The notes: generated from the sequence alone by a model not told the origin. 64,000 bases of DNA from DASVTR01 sp033855775 (GCA_033855775.1 JAWVFT010000034.1:1-64000), one strand, 5' to 3'; positions 44,242 through 52,574 are shown, numbered from the stretch's first letter. Program-made: numbers and translations.

Positions 44242-44275
44242 AAGGGATAGGCAGTCTCTCGACTGTCTATCCCTT
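44242..44275 (+). terminator. Terminator of the serine protease gene
   Basis: AAGGGATAGGCAGTC (44242-44256) pairs with GACTGTCTATCCCTT (44261-44275) over 15 bases (one G-T pair), loop TCTC, followed by TCCTC. Confidence 0.8.
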
Positions 44276-44416
44276 TCCTCATAATGAAACCGCTGCGCTT
44301 GCGGCGAGCAATTCCCGCGCCTCTAAAATTTGCTCATCGCGTCGCGCTTTGCGCACGTCTGACAAAGACTCTATTCCTTATTCGTTGTGTTAAAATAAGC
44401 GGCGAAGGAAGGCATT

Positions 44417-44659
44417 ATGAATAAACGAACAAGCGCCAAAAAACGCTCCATCGAGAAAGTCAAAGAAGAGCACGAATTGCAATTGATGGCTATCGAAGGC
44501 GTTCAGGGAGTCGGCATCGGACAGCGCGACGACTCCGATGAGCTTGCCATCAAAGTTTATGTTGATAACAAGACGAAGGCTTTACAGGAAAAGCTGCCCA
44601 AGGAATTGGACGGCCATCCGGTGCAGATTGAAGTCTCCGGCGAATTTCACGCGCAGTAG
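44417..44659 (+). CDS. Free copy of the protease N-terminal module
   Basis: The 80-residue protein contains VQGVGIGQRDDSDELAIKVYVDNK...VQIEVSGEFHA, which aligns with IVGVGMSHKI...PCVTIYVVAKVDK...TDVVATGELHA in the serine protease at 43166. Both have a predicted strand-helix-strand pattern. By analogy with other proteases having separate pro-domains, it could be an inhibitor or chaperone of the protease; this is inference. GAAGGAAGG precedes ATG. Confidence 0.65.
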   Translation: MNKRTSAKKRSIEKVKEEHELQLMAIEGVQGVGIGQRDDSDELAIKVYVDNKTKALQEKLPKELDGHPVQIEVSGEFHAQ

Positions 44660-44694
44660 AAAAAGCCTTCGAGCCGCGCCGGCGCCGGACAATA

Positions 44695-44731
44695 ATCAAG
44701 GGGCCGGATTGCGTATCTTCCGACCCCTGAT
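44695..44731. terminator. Bidirectional hairpin between convergent genes
   Basis: ATCAAGGGGCCGGA (44695-44708) pairs with TCCGACCCCTGAT (44719-44731) with one bulge and one mismatch. It lies between the plus-strand gene at 44417 and the minus-strand metallopeptidase gene. Confidence 0.6.
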
Positions 44732-44752
44732 TCAAAAACTGTTCGCGCGCTG

Positions 44753-46075
44753 TTATCGCCAGAGCTTGAGCATCAGAGACTTCGTATCCGTCTTGTCTGG
44801 AACGCCCTCGACAATCAGGACGCGCGAGCCGCGCCGCTCAATCATCACTTTGCCTTCCCTTGTCTGCCAGTTGCTCCACTGCGAGCCTTCTTCAATGCCG
44901 CCGCCAGTGGCGGGACTCAGTTCACCGTAACGGGCGTTCGTGCGTTTGCTGTAAGCGTTGAAGAATTCCTGCGCGTCCTTTTCCGAGTCCCATGCGGAAA
45001 GCTGCGTCAGGCAGACGCCGCCGCTCTTCGGCTCGTTGTAGACGGCGAAGCGGTCGCCGCCCCAACCCTCCGCCGCCTGCATCGAGTCCGCTTTTGATTT
45101 TAGAAATTCGTCCAGAATCAGGAAGTAGCCCCACTCGCCGTTCACGTCGTAATCGACGCGCTTCCAGTTTGCGCCGAGCGCGCCGGAGACATCCGCCAAC
45201 TCCATCTTGACCGGAGCTTCGCGCGCGAAATATTTCTCCGGGTGCATGATTTGTTCGGTTGACTGCGGCAGTTCGGTGAAGGCCACAGCGATTTGCTTCC
45301 AGCCATCGCGCTTGTACAACTGCGAGACGAAATCCATTCCCTGCTGGTATGGAAAGAGCAAAGATTCGCGGAGCACGCGCGGCGCTTTTTCGATTAAGTC
45401 GGTTGAGCCGGAGCCGCTCGCCGCGATGGAGCGCATGAAGGCCAGAGCGCGCAAGGGATTGCGCACGATGTAGTGTTGCATCGCCAGCGTCGCATCGCCC
45501 TCTATCAAAGCATGGACGGCGAGTTCGGCGTCCGAGTCGCCCTTGGGCCACTTGTCGAAGCGGCGCAGATTGTAGTGCTGGTCTTGCAGGGCGTGCGTCA
45601 GTTCATGCGCGATGACGGGCTTTTGGCCGTCGAGGTCAATCCAGTCGGCCAGATAAAACTGCTGCGCCTTCGGGTCGTAGTAACCGGCGACCTGTTCGGT
45701 CAGCAGGCTGATGATGAAGGAGCGCAGTTGCATGTCAGCCGGAATCATGCCGAGCTTTTTCAGCGTCAACTCCGAAGCCCGCAACTCTTCGGGCGTCGTG
45801 TCTTCGTCCATGTTCTTGATGAGCATGCGCTCAATCTCTGCGCGCGTTTGCGCCCCGCTCTTGACGGGCCGCAGGATGGCCAGTTCCCTTATCTCGCTCG
45901 TCTCTTTCAGGACAGACTCGGTGGCCGCAAGTATAGCGGCGGCCTTCGCGTTGCTGGACGTGACGGCGGGAGCCTGCTTTTGCGCGAAGACCGCGCGCGG
46001 GCCGTCGAAAAGCGCGCACGCGAGCGTGAGGGCGAGGAGGAACGCGATAACTGGCAGCCGATTTTGCTTTGACAT
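44753..46075 (-). CDS. Secreted HExxH metallopeptidase-like protein
   Basis: The 440-residue protein has a signal peptide (VIAFLLALTLACALFDGPRAVFAQ), a helical region (TEQVAGYYDPKAQQFYLADW) and the zinc motif HELTHALQDQHY, followed about 30 residues later by ALIEGDAT, whose Glu can be the third ligand (gluzincin pattern). A C-terminal beta region ends LMLKLWR. A family name is not recognised with confidence; similar predicted metallopeptidases are common in acidobacteria. It is divergently oriented from the thioesterase gene. Confidence 0.75.
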   Translation of the reverse strand: MSKQNRLPVIAFLLALTLACALFDGPRAVFAQKQAPAVTSSNAKAAAILAATESVLKETSEIRELAILRPVKSGAQTRAEIERMLIKNMDEDTTPEELRASELTLKKLGMIPADMQLRSFIISLLTEQVAGYYDPKAQQFYLADWIDLDGQKPVIAHELTHALQDQHYNLRRFDKWPKGDSDAELAVHALIEGDATLAMQHYIVRNPLRALAFMRSIAASGSGSTDLIEKAPRVLRESLLFPYQQGMDFVSQLYKRDGWKQIAVAFTELPQSTEQIMHPEKYFAREAPVKMELADVSGALGANWKRVDYDVNGEWGYFLILDEFLKSKADSMQAAEGWGGDRFAVYNEPKSGGVCLTQLSAWDSEKDAQEFFNAYSKRTNARYGELSPATGGGIEEGSQWSNWQTREGKVMIERRGSRVLIVEGVPDKTDTKSLMLKLWR

Positions 46076-46171
46076 CTATAACCTTTCGCTTTTATAGTCC
46101 GCTGAAACGCGCTGACAATTTTATTTTAACAGGTTGAGCCTCCATCGCCCGAATCGCTTGGGAGGGGTTTT

Positions 46172-46681
46172 ATGCAGATGATGAAACGAGCGGACGAAGA
46201 CATGACGGCGGAAGAGTGGCACGAGACGTTGATTCGCGTGCGCTATTCGGAGACGGACAAGATGGGCGTCGTCTATCACGCCAATTATCTTGTCTGGTTC
46301 GAGATTGGCCGCACGGAATTTTGCCGCGCGCGCGGCTTCTCCTACCGCGACATGGAAGAGAACGACAACTCCTTTCTCGTAGTTGCAGAAAGTTATTGCC
46401 GCTACAAAGCTTCCGCTTACTACGACGACCAACTGCTGGTGCGCACGCACATCACGGAGTTGCGTCGTCGCTCGCTGCGCTTCGGCTATGAGATTGTCCG
46501 CGTCAGCGACGAAAAGATTATCGCCGAAGGCGAGACGGGCCACGTCGTCACGGATTCAAACGGTCGCGTCCGCTCGTTTCCCGAAGGCTACAGCCAACTG
46601 CTGCTCGCCACGCCCGCCGCAGCCATCCATATCACGAAGACGCCCGCCGGGCGCGTCCCCGAAGACAGCGCGCCGGACTAA
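46172..46681 (+). CDS. YbgC/FadM-type acyl-CoA thioesterase
   Basis: The 169-residue hot-dog-fold protein contains the 4-hydroxybenzoyl-CoA thioesterase signature RVRYSETDKMGVVYHANYLVWFEIGRTEF with the catalytic Asp. Enzymes of this class hydrolyse short- or medium-chain acyl-CoA. A Pro-rich C-terminal tail of about 25 residues is outside the fold. GGGAGGGG lies ahead of ATG 46172. Confidence 0.92.
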   Translation: MQMMKRADEDMTAEEWHETLIRVRYSETDKMGVVYHANYLVWFEIGRTEFCRARGFSYRDMEENDNSFLVVAESYCRYKASAYYDDQLLVRTHITELRRRSLRFGYEIVRVSDEKIIAEGETGHVVTDSNGRVRSFPEGYSQLLLATPAAAIHITKTPAGRVPEDSAPD

Positions 46682-46773
46682 AGGCAAGGCAAGAATCCAA
46701 AGGCCGAAGTTTAAACTCGAAGCAGATTTGTCTTTTGACTTCTTCACTCGCGCGACTCTTGACAGCCAGACTG

Positions 46774-47556
46774 TCATTGCTCGTGCTTGAGTGAGAGGCG
46801 GGAGATTTCGCGCGCGCGGCCAGTCGTTTCGTCAATGTCTAAAAGCGCGGCGCAGATGCGCACGTCGCCCGTCGAATGCTCGGCGCGCTTGTGCAGGGCC
46901 GAAGTGAAACGCCCTATGACATCCTCTTTCACCATTCCGATGACGCCCGCATAGCTGCCCGTCATCCCTATGTCGGTCAGGTAAGCCGCGCCCTGCGGCA
47001 GGATTCTCTCGTCGGCTGTCTGCACGTGCGTGTGAGTGCCGACGACCGCCGAGACGCGCCCGTCCAGATGCCAGCCCATCGCAGACTTTTCGGAAGTCGC
47101 CTCGGCGTGCATGTCAACGAGCCTGACTTTCACCTCCGGCGAGAGCGTCTTCAACAATTCGTCAGCCACGCGAAACGGGTCGTCAGCCGGATGCATGAAG
47201 ACACGCCCAAGCAGATTCAGCACGGCGATGCGCACGCCGCGCACGTCGCCAACCCACAATCCGCTGCCGGGAGTGTTCGGCGGATAGTTGGCCGGGCGCA
47301 AGAGTCGCGGCTGTCGTTCGATGTAGGAGACGGCCTCGCGTTTGTCGAAGATGTGATTGCCGGAGGTCATCACGTCAATGCCTGCGTTAAAGAGTTGCTC
47401 GGCGTGCGGCGGCGTGATGGAAAAGCCGCCCGTCACGTTCTCCGCATTCATCACGACGAAATCCACCGCGTTCTGCTCGCGCAAATCCTGTATCCGGTCG
47501 AGCACAGCCATCCGTCCGGGCCGCGCCACCACATCGCCAATCATTAAGATTTTCAT
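46774..47556 (-). CDS. ymdB: YmdB family metallophosphoesterase (TIGR00282 type)
   Basis: The 260-residue phosphodiesterase shows the family metal motifs MIGDVVARPG, VVMNAENVTGGFSI, VMTSGNHIFDKRE and GTHTHVQTADERIL. YmdB in Bacillus hydrolyses 2',3'-cAMP and influences biofilm and motility decisions. The gene ends the thrS-to-zapA run and is separated from zapA by the 6S RNA gene and a hairpin element. Confidence 0.93.
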   Translation of the reverse strand: MKILMIGDVVARPGRMAVLDRIQDLREQNAVDFVVMNAENVTGGFSITPPHAEQLFNAGIDVMTSGNHIFDKREAVSYIERQPRLLRPANYPPNTPGSGLWVGDVRGVRIAVLNLLGRVFMHPADDPFRVADELLKTLSPEVKVRLVDMHAEATSEKSAMGWHLDGRVSAVVGTHTHVQTADERILPQGAAYLTDIGMTGSYAGVIGMVKEDVIGRFTSALHKRAEHSTGDVRICAALLDIDETTGRAREISRLSLKHEQ

Positions 47557-47570
47557 ATAAAACAGTAGTA

Positions 47571-47640
47571 AGCAGAAAGTGACAAGTGACGAGCTAAAGA
47601 CAAGTTTTTTCTTGTCACTTTCTGCTCGTCACTCGTCACT
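47571..47640. repeat. GTGACAA/GTGACGA word-array inverted repeat between the 6S RNA and ymdB
   Basis: AGCAGAAAGTGACAAG (47571-47586) and CTTGTCACTTTCTGCT (47611-47626) are perfect 16-base complements. A second overlapping pair (AGTGACGAGC with GCTCGTCACT) shifts the register. A T-run in the loop region could help terminate transcription. It uses the same words as the elements at 35.1 and 50.9 kb. Confidence 0.85.
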
Positions 47641-47649
47641 GATTTGAAT

Positions 47650-47862
47650 GGCTAGAGGGAAATCCGCGATGGCCGTTCCGCAGCCGTAATTGAACCTGCT
47701 TTAACAGGTGGGTGACCTCTTGAAAAGCCGCAGCCTTTGGCAATTCCTTAACGATGAAGGATTGCACCGGCTGTTAGTCGGCGTCAGTCTCCCTTTTTTT
47801 CGGCGTTGGCTCAATCATCGTTACTCGGTGACGAACCCCGCAGACATTTTCCCTCCGCCACG
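47650..47862 (-). ncRNA. ssrS: 6S RNA
   Basis: Downstream of zapA on the minus strand, the classic location of 6S RNA, lies a ~210-base transcript-like segment. Its ends pair (GAGGGAAAAT near the 5' end, ATTTCCCTC near the 3' end). The 5' half contains CTGCGGGGTTCGTCACCGAG. The 3' half contains the conserved pattern CACCCACCTGTTAAAGCAGG followed by TTCAATTACGGCTGCGG, which parallels the CACC...GGTTCAAGGGTTACAGCCTGCGG region of E. coli 6S RNA. 6S RNA mimics an open promoter and sequesters housekeeping RNA polymerase. Exact ends are approximate. Confidence 0.8.
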
Positions 47863-47970
47863 TGAGATATTAACACAGACGCAGGCGAATGTCAGAAATC
47901 GACATCAGAAAATATAGATGAAATGTCGGGTCAACATCCGGCGCGGCCCCAATCATCCGGCCTCTGCTTT

Positions 47971-48357
47971 TTAAGTGAAAGCGATGTTGCCAGCCGGGCT
48001 TGGCTGTTCGACGTTGCTGCGGACTTTGAGCAGGCGGTCGAGCATCTCCGCGCACTCGGCGCTGCGCGAGGCGAGTTGCGAGTCGGCTTGCTCGTGCAGG
48101 CGTTTGAGGCGATGCAGTTCGTCTGCGATGTGCAGGGCGGCGAGGATGGCGACCTTGAGCGAATCGACGGTCAGCGTGCCGGAAGAAATCTCGCGCATGC
48201 GGCTATCGACGAACTCTGCGAGTTGCGTGATGTACTCGCTGTCGCCGTCGGAGCGGATGTTGTAAGTCTGGTTGTAGATTTCGACCCGGATGGTCGGCGT
48301 CGTGGCTGCGTCCATATTGCCTTTACCTAAACTCATGCGGCCCTGCCCGTCTTTCAT
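47971..48357 (-). CDS. zapA: Cell division protein ZapA
   Basis: The 128-residue ZapA-type protein has the typical start of its domain, TIRVEIYNQTYNIRSDGDSEYITQLAEFVDSRMREIS, then a helical dimerisation region and coiled coil. ZapA bundles FtsZ. ATG 48357 overlaps the stop of the upstream coiled-coil gene (ATGA), favouring coupling; ATGs at 48336 and 48315 are alternatives and the last fits the family start best. The 6S RNA gene follows. Confidence 0.9.
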   Translation of the reverse strand: MKDGQGRMSLGKGNMDAATTPTIRVEIYNQTYNIRSDGDSEYITQLAEFVDSRMREISSGTLTVDSLKVAILAALHIADELHRLKRLHEQADSQLASRSAECAEMLDRLLKVRSNVEQPSPAGNIAFT

Positions 48358-48641
48358 TTGCGCACCGCCTCCGCCATTTCAGGGTCGAGCGTGGCAATGG
48401 CGTCGAGCATGGCTTCGACCTTCGTGCGAATCGTGTCGCGCTCGGACAGCAAGCGTTCGACCTGGCCTTCGAGCCGCTCTTTCTCGCCGAGCAGGCTGCC
48501 GATTTCGCGCCGAATCGAAGCAATCTCGCGCTCCAGTCCTTCCTTTTCCTGACGCAGCGTTTTCGTCAGTTCGATGGTGCGGTAAATTTTGTCTTCCAGA
48601 TGCGAGAACTTTTCGAGTCCTGATAATCCGACCATCGTCAT
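48354..48641 (-). CDS. ZapB-like coiled-coil protein
   Basis: The 95-residue protein is almost entirely heptad-type coiled coil (HLEDKIYRTIELTKTLRQEKEGLEREIASIRREIGSLLGEKERLEGQVERLLSERD). It sits directly upstream of and overlaps zapA, as ZapB-like proteins do in several phyla. Sequence similarity to E. coli ZapB is too weak to be certain. A role in Z-ring positioning is inferred from position. Confidence 0.7.
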   Translation of the reverse strand: MTMVGLSGLEKFSHLEDKIYRTIELTKTLRQEKEGLEREIASIRREIGSLLGEKERLEGQVERLLSERDTIRTKVEAMLDAIATLDPEMAEAVRK

Positions 48642-48787
48642 CTCTCCAAAGTTTGCTGGCGCGTTAGACGAGCCGACCGATTATGCGACTTCAAGACGAA
48701 TAAGTCTAGAGTCTTCTTGTTGAGAGCTTGGAAGTCAACAGCCTTTTTTAATGCGCCTCAGGATTTCTGACAATTGACTCGCGTTCT

Positions 48788-50878
48788 TTATCTGAGTTGC
48801 GCTCCGAATTTTTGTTCGAGCATGGCGACGATGCGCGCGTGCATGGCGTCAACTTCTTCATCGCGCAGCGTGCGCTCGTCCGCTTGATATTCGATGCGGA
48901 GCGTCAGCGAACGCTTTCCTTCGGGCAGTTTCTCTCCCTCGTAAACATCAACCAACTGGACGCCGCGCAAATCTTCCACTTGCTCGTCGAAGATAGCGCG
49001 CTCCATTTCGGCGAAGGTCAAGCGGCGGTCAAAGAGCAGCGAGATGTCTCTGTCAATGCCGGGATAGCGCGCCAGCGGGTGATAGAGAACGGGCGTCTCC
49101 GACGTTTCAAGCAAGCGCGTTAGGTTAAGCTCCGCGACGTAGAGCGGCTGGCGGAATTTGTATTCGGCGGCGAGAGCTTCGTCGAGGCGTCCGATGAAGC
49201 CGAGGGCTTGATTGTCCGCTGCGCTGATTGTCGCCGCCTGCCCTTCGCGCAGATGTTTGACGCGCGCTGCCGCGAAGTTGAGGCGCGGGAGTTTCATCGC
49301 ATCCACGGCGGCTTCGAGCGCGCCCTTCAAATCATAGAAATCCAACTCGCGCTCGGCTTCGGCCCGTCCTTCTTCGAGCGCGCCGCCGGTGACGACCAGC
49401 GCGAGCGACTCCTGCTCGTCGGGCAGTTGCCCGCGCTCCGGATGAGCCGCGAAGACGCGCCCGACCTCGAAGAGTTGCAGGTCGCGTGTGCCGTGATGAA
49501 AATTATGGCGCACTGCATCGAGCAATCCGGCCAGCAGCGAGGGGCGCATTCGTGTCGCGCCTTCGATGATAGCGTTGCTCAGGGTGACGAAGCGTTCGGC
49601 GTCGTCCGCAGGCTGAACGAGTCCGGGTATTAACTCGAACTGCTCATCGTGCGCGGCGTCAATGAAGCTGAAGCTGACGGCCTCGTCGTAACCGAGCGCG
49701 CGAAGCGTGCGGCGCAACTCTCGCTTGCTGCCCTCGCCCGGCTGATACTCGCCCGCCATGCTCGCGGGCGGCAATTCCGAAGCTATCCTGTCGTAGCCCG
49801 CGTGGCGCACGACCTCTTCAACCAAATCTTCCTCGCGCTCTATGTCCACGCGCCACGTCGGAGCGATGAAACTCAAGCTCGCGTTAGTCTCCGGCTGTCC
49901 GGCGCTTTCTTCAAAGCCGAGCGACGTGAGGATACGTTTGATTTCGTCAACCGCGACTTCGACGCCCGACAAAGCTTTGACGCGCGAGGGACGCAGGCTG
50001 ACTTCTGCTTGCAGCAAAGGCTTCGGGTAAACGTCAATCGCGTCTTCGGCGGCCGTGCCTCCGGCAATCTCGCAGATGAGGGCGACGCATCTGGCTTGTG
50101 CGCGCAGCACGCCTTCATAGTCCGCGCCGCGCTCGAAACGATGCGAGGCTTCCGTGTGCAGGCCGAGCAGCTTCGACGTGCGCCGCACGGAGGCCGGAGC
50201 GAAGTGCGCGCTCTCAATGAGCACGTCCGTCGTCTCGCTGGAAATTTCCGTCTCCTTGCCGCCCATCACGCCCGCCACCGCCACCGCCCGCCGAGCGTCC
50301 GCAATCACAAGCATCTGCTCATCCAGGGCGCGCTCAACGCCGTCAAGCGTGCGAATCTTTTCGCCCGCGTGCGCGCGACGAACGACGATGCGTTGCTCCG
50401 CGAGCTTCTGTAGATCGAAGGCATGAAGCGGCTGTCCCTGCTCGTGCAGGACAAAGTTTGTGATGTCGGCGACGTTGTTAATCGGCCTCTGCCCGATGGC
50501 CTCAAGCCTTCGGACGAGCCACTCAGGCGAAGGCGCAATCTTTACGCCGCGCACCACGCGCGCCGCATAGCGCGGGCACAACGCTTCGTCTTGAATCTCG
50601 ACGGCAGCAGAATCTTTCGTCAAGCCGCTCATGCGCGAAGGCTCGCCTTCAGGAAGGCGCACGCTCGCGCTCTCCATCACAGCGAGTTCGCGCGCGATGC
50701 CCAGATGCGAGAGGCAGTCGGGGCGATTCGAGGTCAAGTCGAAGTCGAGCACGAAATCATCGCCCGCCTCATGCACGGCATCAACCGCCAGGCCCACAAG
50801 CGTCAGCCGCGCCGCCAACTCGCGCGCCTCAAGCGAAGTATTGGTTAATTCCCGAAGCCAGTTGTAACTGATGTTCAT
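48788..50878 (-). CDS. pheT: Phenylalanine-tRNA ligase beta subunit lacking the tRNA-binding OB domain
   Basis: The 696-residue subunit begins MNISYNWLRELTNTSLEARELA. The usual EMAP/OB tRNA-binding insert (about 100 residues after the first helical segment) is absent; VGLAVDAVHEAGDDF runs straight into VLDFDLTSNRPDCLSHLGIARELA. B3/B4, B5 and the C-terminal anticodon-binding FDX-ACB domain (ARYPGIDRDISLLFD...LTLRIEYQA) are present. Start 50878 excludes an upstream frame through a repeat element. The gene follows pheS after an 86-base hairpin gap. Confidence 0.95.
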   Translation of the reverse strand: MNISYNWLRELTNTSLEARELAARLTLVGLAVDAVHEAGDDFVLDFDLTSNRPDCLSHLGIARELAVMESASVRLPEGEPSRMSGLTKDSAAVEIQDEALCPRYAARVVRGVKIAPSPEWLVRRLEAIGQRPINNVADITNFVLHEQGQPLHAFDLQKLAEQRIVVRRAHAGEKIRTLDGVERALDEQMLVIADARRAVAVAGVMGGKETEISSETTDVLIESAHFAPASVRRTSKLLGLHTEASHRFERGADYEGVLRAQARCVALICEIAGGTAAEDAIDVYPKPLLQAEVSLRPSRVKALSGVEVAVDEIKRILTSLGFEESAGQPETNASLSFIAPTWRVDIEREEDLVEEVVRHAGYDRIASELPPASMAGEYQPGEGSKRELRRTLRALGYDEAVSFSFIDAAHDEQFELIPGLVQPADDAERFVTLSNAIIEGATRMRPSLLAGLLDAVRHNFHHGTRDLQLFEVGRVFAAHPERGQLPDEQESLALVVTGGALEEGRAEAERELDFYDLKGALEAAVDAMKLPRLNFAAARVKHLREGQAATISAADNQALGFIGRLDEALAAEYKFRQPLYVAELNLTRLLETSETPVLYHPLARYPGIDRDISLLFDRRLTFAEMERAIFDEQVEDLRGVQLVDVYEGEKLPEGKRSLTLRIEYQADERTLRDEEVDAMHARIVAMLEQKFGAQLR

Positions 50879-50883
50879 AAAAG

Positions 50884-50964
50884 CAGTGACGAGTGACAAG
50901 TGACGAGTGACAAGCAAGAACGAGTTTTTCCGGCTCGTCACTTATCACTTGTCACTTGTCACTG
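50884..50964. repeat. GTGACAA/GTGACGA word-array inverted repeat between pheS and pheT
   Basis: The left arm 50884-50913 and right arm 50934-50964 are about 30-base complements with few mismatches. Each is composed of four GTGACGA/GTGACAA/GTGATAA words. It starts one base after the pheS stop and ends five bases before the pheT start, so it fills the gap and includes the place where the pheT ribosome-binding site should be. Confidence 0.9.
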
Positions 50965-52068
50965 TTAGTTAAATTGTTCGAGGAAGCGCGCGTCGTTTTC
51001 GAAGAGCAGGCGAATGTCGTCGAGTGAGTACATCAGCCCGCACATGCGATCAATGCCGAAGCCGAAGGCGAAGCCGGAGAATTCTTCCGGGTCAATCCCG
51101 ACGGCGCGCAGCACGTTCGGATGCACCATGCCGGAGCCGCCAAGCTCAATCCAGCCGGAGCCTTTGCAGATGCGACAGCCCACGCCTCCGCACTTGAAAC
51201 AACTGAAATCAAATTCGGCGCTCGGCTCCGTGAACGGGAAATATGACGGGCGAAAGCGCGTGCGCGTTTCCGGGCCGAACATGCGTCGCAGGAATTCCGC
51301 GACCGTGCCTTTCAGATGAGCCATCGTGATGCCGCGGTCAACGCAGAGTCCTTCGACTTGAAAGAACATAGGATTGTGCGTCGGGTCGGGCGTGTCGCGG
51401 CGAAAGACGCGGCCGGGCGCAATCATGCGAACGGGCGCGCCGCGCCGCTGCATGGCGTGAATCTGCACGGTCGAAGTCTGCGAGCGCAAGGCAAAGCCGT
51501 CCGTCGTATAGAAAGTGTCGGCGGGGTCGCGCGCCGGATGATTTTCGGGAATGTTGAGGGCTTCGAAGTTGTAGTAATCGGTTTCAACTTCGCGGTCATC
51601 CTCAATGGCGTAGCCGAGCGCGACGAAGATGTCTTCGATGCGCTGGCGGACGAGCGTAATCGGGTGCAGATGCCCGCGTCGCGGACGACGACCGGGCAGC
51701 GTCACGTCAATGCGCTCGCGCTCTTTCTTCGCTTCGTTAATGTAGACTTCGAGCGAGCGCGTGACTTCTTCGATGGCCTCCGAGACTTCGGCTTCGATTT
51801 GTTGAATCTGCTGTCCGAACGCGGCGCGCTCTTCCGCCGCGACGCGGCCAATCAACTTTTTGAGCGCGGCCAGAGCGCTCTTTTTGCCCATCGCGCGCGT
51901 CCGCAATTCCTGCAACTGCTGCCGCAGAGCTTCGGCTTCCGTGAGCGTCAGGCTGGCTGGCGACACGCCCGCGCGAAAGCGGGCAAAGCGTTCGAACTCT
52001 TGCTCGAACGCTTTGCGCGTATTCTCTGCCTGAAGTTTCGGGTCTTCCAATTCAAGCCCTTCCGGCAT
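50965..52068 (-). CDS. pheS: Phenylalanine-tRNA ligase alpha subunit
   Basis: The 367-residue catalytic subunit has an N-terminal coiled coil (about 1-115), the class II core with motif 2 (GRVFRRDTPDPTHNPMFFQVEGL), and motif 3 (FSGFAFGFGIDRMCGLMY). The common CFKCGGVGCRICKGSGW zinc-type insert is present. It lies between rplT and pheT, the usual order. Confidence 0.97.
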   Translation of the reverse strand: MPEGLELEDPKLQAENTRKAFEQEFERFARFRAGVSPASLTLTEAEALRQQLQELRTRAMGKKSALAALKKLIGRVAAEERAAFGQQIQQIEAEVSEAIEEVTRSLEVYINEAKKERERIDVTLPGRRPRRGHLHPITLVRQRIEDIFVALGYAIEDDREVETDYYNFEALNIPENHPARDPADTFYTTDGFALRSQTSTVQIHAMQRRGAPVRMIAPGRVFRRDTPDPTHNPMFFQVEGLCVDRGITMAHLKGTVAEFLRRMFGPETRTRFRPSYFPFTEPSAEFDFSCFKCGGVGCRICKGSGWIELGGSGMVHPNVLRAVGIDPEEFSGFAFGFGIDRMCGLMYSLDDIRLLFENDARFLEQFN

Positions 52069-52092
52069 CTCTCAAAGTCCTCTTTTCAAACC

Positions 52093-52479
52093 TTAAGCTG
52101 CGGCGGCGCGCTGCTGTTGCTCGCTGTCGAGAGCGCTTCTGACCTGTCCGGCCAAGTCCGCGAAGGCTTCGGGCGAGTTGGCGGCGATGTCGGCCAAAAC
52201 TTTTCTATCCAACTCGATTCCAGCGACCTTCAAGCCGTGCATGAATTGCGAATAGTTCAAGCCGCTCAAGCGCGCGGCGGCTCCGATGCGGACAATCCAC
52301 AGGCTGCGAAAATCGCGCTTCTTCAGTTTGCGTCCGGTGTAGGCGAAATTCAAACCGCGCTCGACAGACTCTTTCGCCGAGCGATAGAGCTTCGACTTCG
52401 TGCCGCGATACCCTTTGGCTAATTTTAAAATCTTCTTGCGCCGTTCGAGACGCTTATTTCCACGTTTTGCTCTTGGCAT
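52093..52479 (-). CDS. rplT: 50S ribosomal protein bL20
   Basis: The 128-residue protein begins MPRAKRGNKRLERRKKILKLAKGYRG and contains SLWIVRIGAAARLSGLNYSQFMHGLK, both diagnostic of bL20. It binds 23S rRNA early in 50S assembly and in many bacteria represses its own operon. A ten-residue Ala-rich tail is extra. It follows rpmI after a hairpin element. Confidence 0.98.
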   Translation of the reverse strand: MPRAKRGNKRLERRKKILKLAKGYRGTKSKLYRSAKESVERGLNFAYTGRKLKKRDFRSLWIVRIGAAARLSGLNYSQFMHGLKVAGIELDRKVLADIAANSPEAFADLAGQVRSALDSEQQQRAAAA

Positions 52480-52496
52480 TATTCATTCCCCCAATC

Positions 52497-52572
52497 CAGT
52501 GATAGGTGATAAGTAATAAGTGATAGGAGAAAGCTTTGACTTATCAACTATCACTTATTACTTATTACTTTC
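52497..52572. repeat. GTGATAAGTAATAAG word-array inverted repeat between rpmI and rplT
   Basis: ATAAGTAATAAGTGATAG (52509-52526) and CTATCACTTATTACTTAT (52548-52565) are perfect 18-base complements. Further words (CAGTGATAGGTG, TTATTACTTT) extend both sides. The centre is AAAGCTTT. It starts three bases after the rpmI stop. Confidence 0.88.
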
Positions 52573-52574
52573 CC

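Noticed and set aside
50879..50941. Longer PheT starting at 50941
   Set aside because: The extra residues are translated repeat words and no PheT has them.
51316..52422. 368-codon plus-strand frame opposite pheS and rplT
   Set aside because: It spans two established housekeeping genes and their gap on the other strand, with no family features.
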